Positions 60,808-64,000 of a stretch of 64,000 nucleotides of DNA are shown one piece after another. Position 1 is the first letter of the stretch. Each line of letters starts with the position of its first letter. The position numbers and the translations under genes were made by a program. The stretch is from Mucilaginibacter corticis (GTDB taxonomy: Bacteria; Bacteroidota; Bacteroidia; Sphingobacteriales; Sphingobacteriaceae), in assembly GCF_007558865.1 (NCBI RefSeq), contig NZ_VLPK01000003.1, positions 372,001 through 436,000 of the forward strand, in the 5' to 3' direction. A model generated the notes under the pieces. The model did not search any database. It had not been told where the DNA came from and saw nothing but the letters and a program-made list of their open reading frames with translations.

Positions 60808-62247
60808 TTATGGCCAGATACCTAAGTTTTGGTATGATACTGCTATTTTATTAATAACGCCAACCAGGGCCGCGGTGCGCAGGCCGTCTATTTTTTCATT
60901 TGATTTATAAACCTCTCTTATCTCGTGGTATGAGCGGATCATGGTGTCTTCCAGTCCTGAGTTTACCAGCTCTAATTCTGACGCGCCTTTAACTATGGTG
61001 GCGCGCTGAAGCGGGGTTAAAGCAAGGCCGGTAATTCCCTCAACCATGTTTACCAGGTTAAGGTTTGAGTTTTCTTCAAACCTGCGGTTGATACGGCCAA
61101 ATGCCACATGCGACAGATTTTTTAACCACTCGAAATAAGACACGGTAACACCGCCGGCATTAGCGTACATATCCGGCACTACTAAACCGCCCATCTGGTA
61201 AAATATGGTTTCGGCTTCAGGACTGGTCGGACCGTTGGCACCCTCTACAATAACCTTCGCCTTTATGTTGCGGATATTGCTAACGGTTAACTGGTTCTCT
61301 AAAGCGGCAGGCACCAGGATATCGCAAGGCTGCTCCAGGCCTTCCAGGGTGTTTTTAAATTCTTTTTTAGCACCGGGGTAACCCAATATTGAGCCGGTTG
61401 CTTTACGGTGCTGAAAAACAGCTTCAACATCCAGGCCGTCTTCATTATAAATAGCGCCCTCGAATTCGCACAAGCCAACTATCAAAGCGCCAAACTCGGC
61501 AAGGAACTTGGCAGAATAATAACCCACATTACCTAAGCCCTGCACAATAACCTTTTTGCCGGAGATGCCGGGTGTTAAACCTATCTTCTGCATATCCTCG
61601 GCCACGCTTACACATTCGCGCGCGGCAATGGCCACGCCCCTGCCGGTAGCTTCGCGGCGACCCTGTATGCCATGCAATGCTATAGGCTTTCCGGTGACTG
61701 CGCCCATGGCATCTAATTGGCCGGGATTCATGGTAGCATAGGTGTCGGCTATCCAGCTCATTTCGCGCTCGCCCGATCCATAATCAGGTGCAGGCACGTC
61801 AATACTGGGGCCTATAAAGTTTTTCTTGATCAGTTCTACCGTATAGCGGCGGGTAATATTCTCAAGTTCTTGTACGGTGTAGTTTTTCGGATTTATTTTT
61901 ATACCGCCCTTTGCACCACCAAAAGGAACATTAACAATAGCGCACTTGTAGGTCATTAGCGCGGCAAGTGCCATTACCTCGTCTTCGTTTACCATTTCGC
62001 TGTAGCGGATACCGCCCTTTGTTGGTGACTGGTGGTGCGAGTGCTCTACGCGCCAGGCATCTATCACTTCAAAACCATTACCCCTGCGGATAGGGAAACG
62101 GAAGCGGTAAACGCTGTTGCATGATTTTATCTGGTCTAATAAACCGGCGTCGTGTTTGGTAAATTGTGCGGCGTAGTCAAAATTGCTGCATACATCAGCA
62201 AAGAAATGAGTATCCAGGGTTAAGGATGATGAATTAATGGTAGCCAT
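60808..62247 (-). CDS. gdhA: Glu/Leu/Phe/Val dehydrogenase (glutamate dehydrogenase)
   Basis: 479 residues. The substrate domain has MTYKCAIVNVPFGGAKGGIK with the catalytic Lys, and the NAD(P) domain has VIVQGLGNVGYYSAKFLAEF. VEGANGPTSPEAETI and NAGGVTVSYFEWLKNL are also typical. It interconverts glutamate and 2-oxoglutarate plus ammonia. It is inserted, in the same direction, between the T9SS gene and ccmD. An inverted repeat lies 44 bp upstream. Confidence 0.93.
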   Translation of the reverse strand: MATINSSSLTLDTHFFADVCSNFDYAAQFTKHDAGLLDQIKSCNSVYRFRFPIRRGNGFEVIDAWRVEHSHHQSPTKGGIRYSEMVNEDEVMALAALMTYKCAIVNVPFGGAKGGIKINPKNYTVQELENITRRYTVELIKKNFIGPSIDVPAPDYGSGEREMSWIADTYATMNPGQLDAMGAVTGKPIALHGIQGRREATGRGVAIAARECVSVAEDMQKIGLTPGISGKKVIVQGLGNVGYYSAKFLAEFGALIVGLCEFEGAIYNEDGLDVEAVFQHRKATGSILGYPGAKKEFKNTLEGLEQPCDILVPAALENQLTVSNIRNIKAKVIVEGANGPTSPEAETIFYQMGGLVVPDMYANAGGVTVSYFEWLKNLSHVAFGRINRRFEENSNLNLVNMVEGITGLALTPLQRATIVKGASELELVNSGLEDTMIRSYHEIREVYKSNEKIDGLRTAALVGVINKIAVSYQNLGIWP

Positions 62248-62290
62248 AGCTCGATGTTATAAATATGAATTTGTTAATAAACGATGCAAA

Positions 62291-62311
62291 TTTGATACAT
62301 ATTTTATCAAA
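62291..62311. promoter_or_regulatory. Inverted repeat upstream of gdhA
   Basis: TTTGATA-N7-TATCAAA, 44-64 bp upstream of the gdhA start. This is a candidate operator that overlaps the expected promoter. AT-richness makes chance possible. Confidence 0.35.
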
Positions 62312-62399
62312 ATCGCAATTTATTATCACTGATGACAGTATACTTATATCAACAACAGTATGAAAACTATGTTTAAACAGCTACGGACTATTTTTCAGG

Positions 62400-62609
62400 C
62401 TATTTTTCTTTTTCGATTTTTTTTAACCGACGGTCTATTGAGAACAGGTAAATTGATAATCCGGCAAAAATTATAACAATTGTAGCTATAACAACATATA
62501 TTTTACCCGAGCTGCGAAATGCATCGGCCATTTCAACAGACTGTGGTTGTTGTGCAAAAGTTGTCACGAAAGACAGGAGTAGTAATAATAAGATAAGTGA
62601 CTTCTTCAT
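62400..62609 (-). CDS. ccmD: CcmD family small membrane protein
   Basis: 69 residues. After a signal-like N-terminus (LILLLLLLSFVTTFAQ) there is one membrane segment (about 37-57, IYVVIATIVIIFAGLSIYLF) and a basic tail DRRLKKIEKEK, as in CcmD-type proteins that help CcmC release holo-CcmE. It directly abuts the ccmC stop in the same direction. Confidence 0.8.
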   Translation of the reverse strand: MKKSLILLLLLLSFVTTFAQQPQSVEMADAFRSSGKIYVVIATIVIIFAGLSIYLFSIDRRLKKIEKEK

Positions 62610-63284
62610 TTAATTTATGTTGTTTCTTTTGTTCTCAATTAAACGGATACGGTAACGCAAGGTGGCAATCCAAACTGCCATAAAGCTCCAACCCATCATA
62701 GCAGGATAAAAAGCCAGTTTCATACCGTTATCCAAATCATATTTACCAAATGCAGGGTTACCGCCGCTGCCCGGGTGCAATGAATCTGTTAACCGTGGCA
62801 ACACAAATATCAGCACGATCATTATCGGGAAAGCGAATATGTTGTAAATGGCAGAGATCTTTGCCCGCTTTTGTTCTTCGTCTATCGAGTTGCGTAATAC
62901 CAGGTATGCGCAATACAGTAAAAAGGCTATGGCGGCGCTATTTTGCTTAGGATCACCGCTCCAAAACTCTCCCCAGGTATATTTGGCCCACATCATACCG
63001 GTTATCAACCCCATGGTAAAAAATACGAGACCGGTATTTACACATTCAACAGCTGCCAGGTCATACTCTTCTTTACCTGTATTTAAATATTTGATGCTAA
63101 AGTACACCGAGATCGAAAATACAGATAGCATCCCCATCCACATAGGTACGTGGAAGTACAGGTTCCTTATAGTTTCGTGAAGAACGGGTAACTTAGGAAC
63201 AGGCAGTATTAAACCGGTTATAAACGTAGAGAGTATCAGCAATACTACCAGTACCTTCCACCAAGTTTGATATATAAATTTCAT
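62610..63284 (-). CDS. ccmC: Haem exporter / cytochrome c maturation protein CcmC
   Basis: 224 residues with six membrane segments. Conserved His45 is in NLYFHVPMWMG and His170 in TDSLHPGS, the axial haem ligands. The WWD-type segment reads TWGEFWSGDPKQNSAA (about 103-118), with Gly where many homologues have Trp in WxWD. It hands haem to CcmE. It is followed without a gap by ccmD, but ccmE/ccmF lie 3.5 kb further on. Confidence 0.9.
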   Translation of the reverse strand: MKFIYQTWWKVLVVLLILSTFITGLILPVPKLPVLHETIRNLYFHVPMWMGMLSVFSISVYFSIKYLNTGKEEYDLAAVECVNTGLVFFTMGLITGMMWAKYTWGEFWSGDPKQNSAAIAFLLYCAYLVLRNSIDEEQKRAKISAIYNIFAFPIMIVLIFVLPRLTDSLHPGSGGNPAFGKYDLDNGMKLAFYPAMMGWSFMAVWIATLRYRIRLIENKRNNIN

Positions 63285-63326
63285 GTTGATTAGTTGGCAA
63301 ATGTAGTAATAATTTGTATTGACCGC

Positions 63327-64000
63327 TTATTTATGTTGTGTGTCGTCAAAGCTTTGCGTCGGCACATAATCAACCGGCAACAGCTCTGATAAGCGCGACT
63401 GGCTCCAGGTACCTTCATAAAGCGGCTCACCGTTTATCACTATGCCATTTTTATCAAATAAAGCATAAGGATTTTTATTGTCAGGCAGCGTAATTACACT
63501 TATCTCATAATTAGGCATATCCAGCGGCCTGAAAATATCTTTGTAATTAGCCTCATCACGTTTGCGGGTGTACATTACGTACAAGTAATTTGGGAAGGTT
63601 ATGGCATATATACCAGGTGTTGGTGTGGACCTCAATAGCTCGAATGAAAAATAAGGGATCTGCGTAAGCCGGTCCATATAATATTTTGAGAGATTAGCTA
63701 TCTCAACCCAATGATTGGCAGAATCAATACGGTTAATACTTTTGAATTTGTTTATTTTCTGGCGGATCACCTCATCAGACGGGCGGGTGGGGTTAAGGTA
63801 CCTGGTTAATCGGTGTACTTCAAACCCCTCTTCTTTCAATTTATCTGTATACAACGACCGGTAAAAATGCATTGCCGATCCATAATAAGCAATATCACGA
63901 TTTTTAGCCCAAAGCTTTTTTTGACCGGGCGAACCCGGCAGATCTTCAAACAACCGTTCGCCACCATAGGTGATTATGTTTGCAACGCCGTCACTTTTAA
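63327..64000 (-). CDS. C-terminal part of a carboxypeptidase-like regulatory-domain protein, gene runs off the right edge
   Basis: The open frame continues to the right edge, giving about 224 residues that start at the edge with SDGVANIITYGGERLFEDLP. Blocks RDIAYYGSAMHFYRSLYTDKL and PGIYAITFPNYLYVMYTRKRDE match the C-terminal domain of Bacteroidota exported proteins with a CarboxypepD_reg-like N-terminus. The function is unknown. It precedes ccmC by 42 bp in the same direction. Confidence 0.7.
   Translation of the reverse strand, partial: KSDGVANIITYGGERLFEDLPGSPGQKKLWAKNRDIAYYGSAMHFYRSLYTDKLKEEGFEVHRLTRYLNPTRPSDEVIRQKINKFKSINRIDSANHWVEIANLSKYYMDRLTQIPYFSFELLRSTPTPGIYAITFPNYLYVMYTRKRDEANYKDIFRPLDMPNYEISVITLPDNKNPYALFDKNGIVINGEPLYEGTWSQSRLSELLPVDYVPTQSFDDTQHK

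Noticed and set aside
1..64000. tRNA, rRNA, CRISPR arrays, insertion sequences, prophage
   Set aside because: No cloverleaf-type sequence, rRNA block, regularly spaced array, transposase or phage structural gene could be recognised on either strand.

Overview
The window looks like a chromosomal segment of a Bacteroidota bacterium, most likely a member of the Sphingobacteriaceae close to Mucilaginibacter or Pedobacter. The grounds are: a T9SS-sorted protein with a gliding-motility C-terminal domain, a TonB-dependent receptor with a carboxypeptidase-like N-terminal domain, a Bacteroidota-type LptD, a DUF3667 protein, weak Shine-Dalgarno sites, TAnnTTTG-like promoter elements and a moderate GC content (about 40-45% by eye). 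No tRNA, rRNA, CRISPR array, insertion sequence or prophage was recognised. Most of the window is ordinary core genome.

Layout. 1-7.3 kb: a partial ethanolamine-type permease with a 42-bp tandem repeat upstream, a PAS-rich histidine kinase, dinB divergent from a 2H phosphoesterase, two small proteins and rlmB. 7.3-22 kb: dnaB, chrA, a TPR protein, etfB-etfA-bifunctional nuclease, a nucleoside permease, DUF3667, a porin-like protein, an acyl-CoA carboxylase subunit, a LOG protein, a lipoprotein, a GH108 lysozyme and guaB. 22-42 kb: a phosphatase-superfamily gene broken by one TAA, an M16 peptidase pair, a 2-oxoacid dehydrogenase E2, cinA, lptD divergent from an amidase and an MCE protein, rnz, a STAS protein, purC, phoH, an SAM hydrolase operon with a beta-CASP nuclease, maf and an acetyltransferase.

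42.8-49.2 kb is the main accessory locus. It is a tightly spaced minus-strand operon of one AhpD/CMD-family gene, a TonB-dependent receptor, an MFS transporter and three more AhpD/CMD paralogues. All four paralogues keep the AhpD Glu/Cys/Cys/His catalytic spacing. It is followed by a GH92 mannosidase gene broken by one TAA, an M23 peptidase, a KdsC-like phosphatase, iscX-ferredoxin, a DUF2520 protein and a cytochrome c maturation locus. In that locus ccmE/ccmF are separated from ccmC/ccmD by gdhA and a T9SS cargo gene, and CcmE carries Cys in place of the haem-binding His.

Three non-coding or small-scale signals cut across the window. (1) Four intergenic hairpins are built from heptanucleotide units in exact 7-nt phase, each with a different heptamer. 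(2) Almost every intergenic hairpin starts 0-8 nt from a stop codon. (3) DinB and the divergent 2H phosphoesterase both carry QxxLF sliding-clamp-type peptides and share an intergenic palindrome, which suggests a small clamp-associated DNA-damage module.
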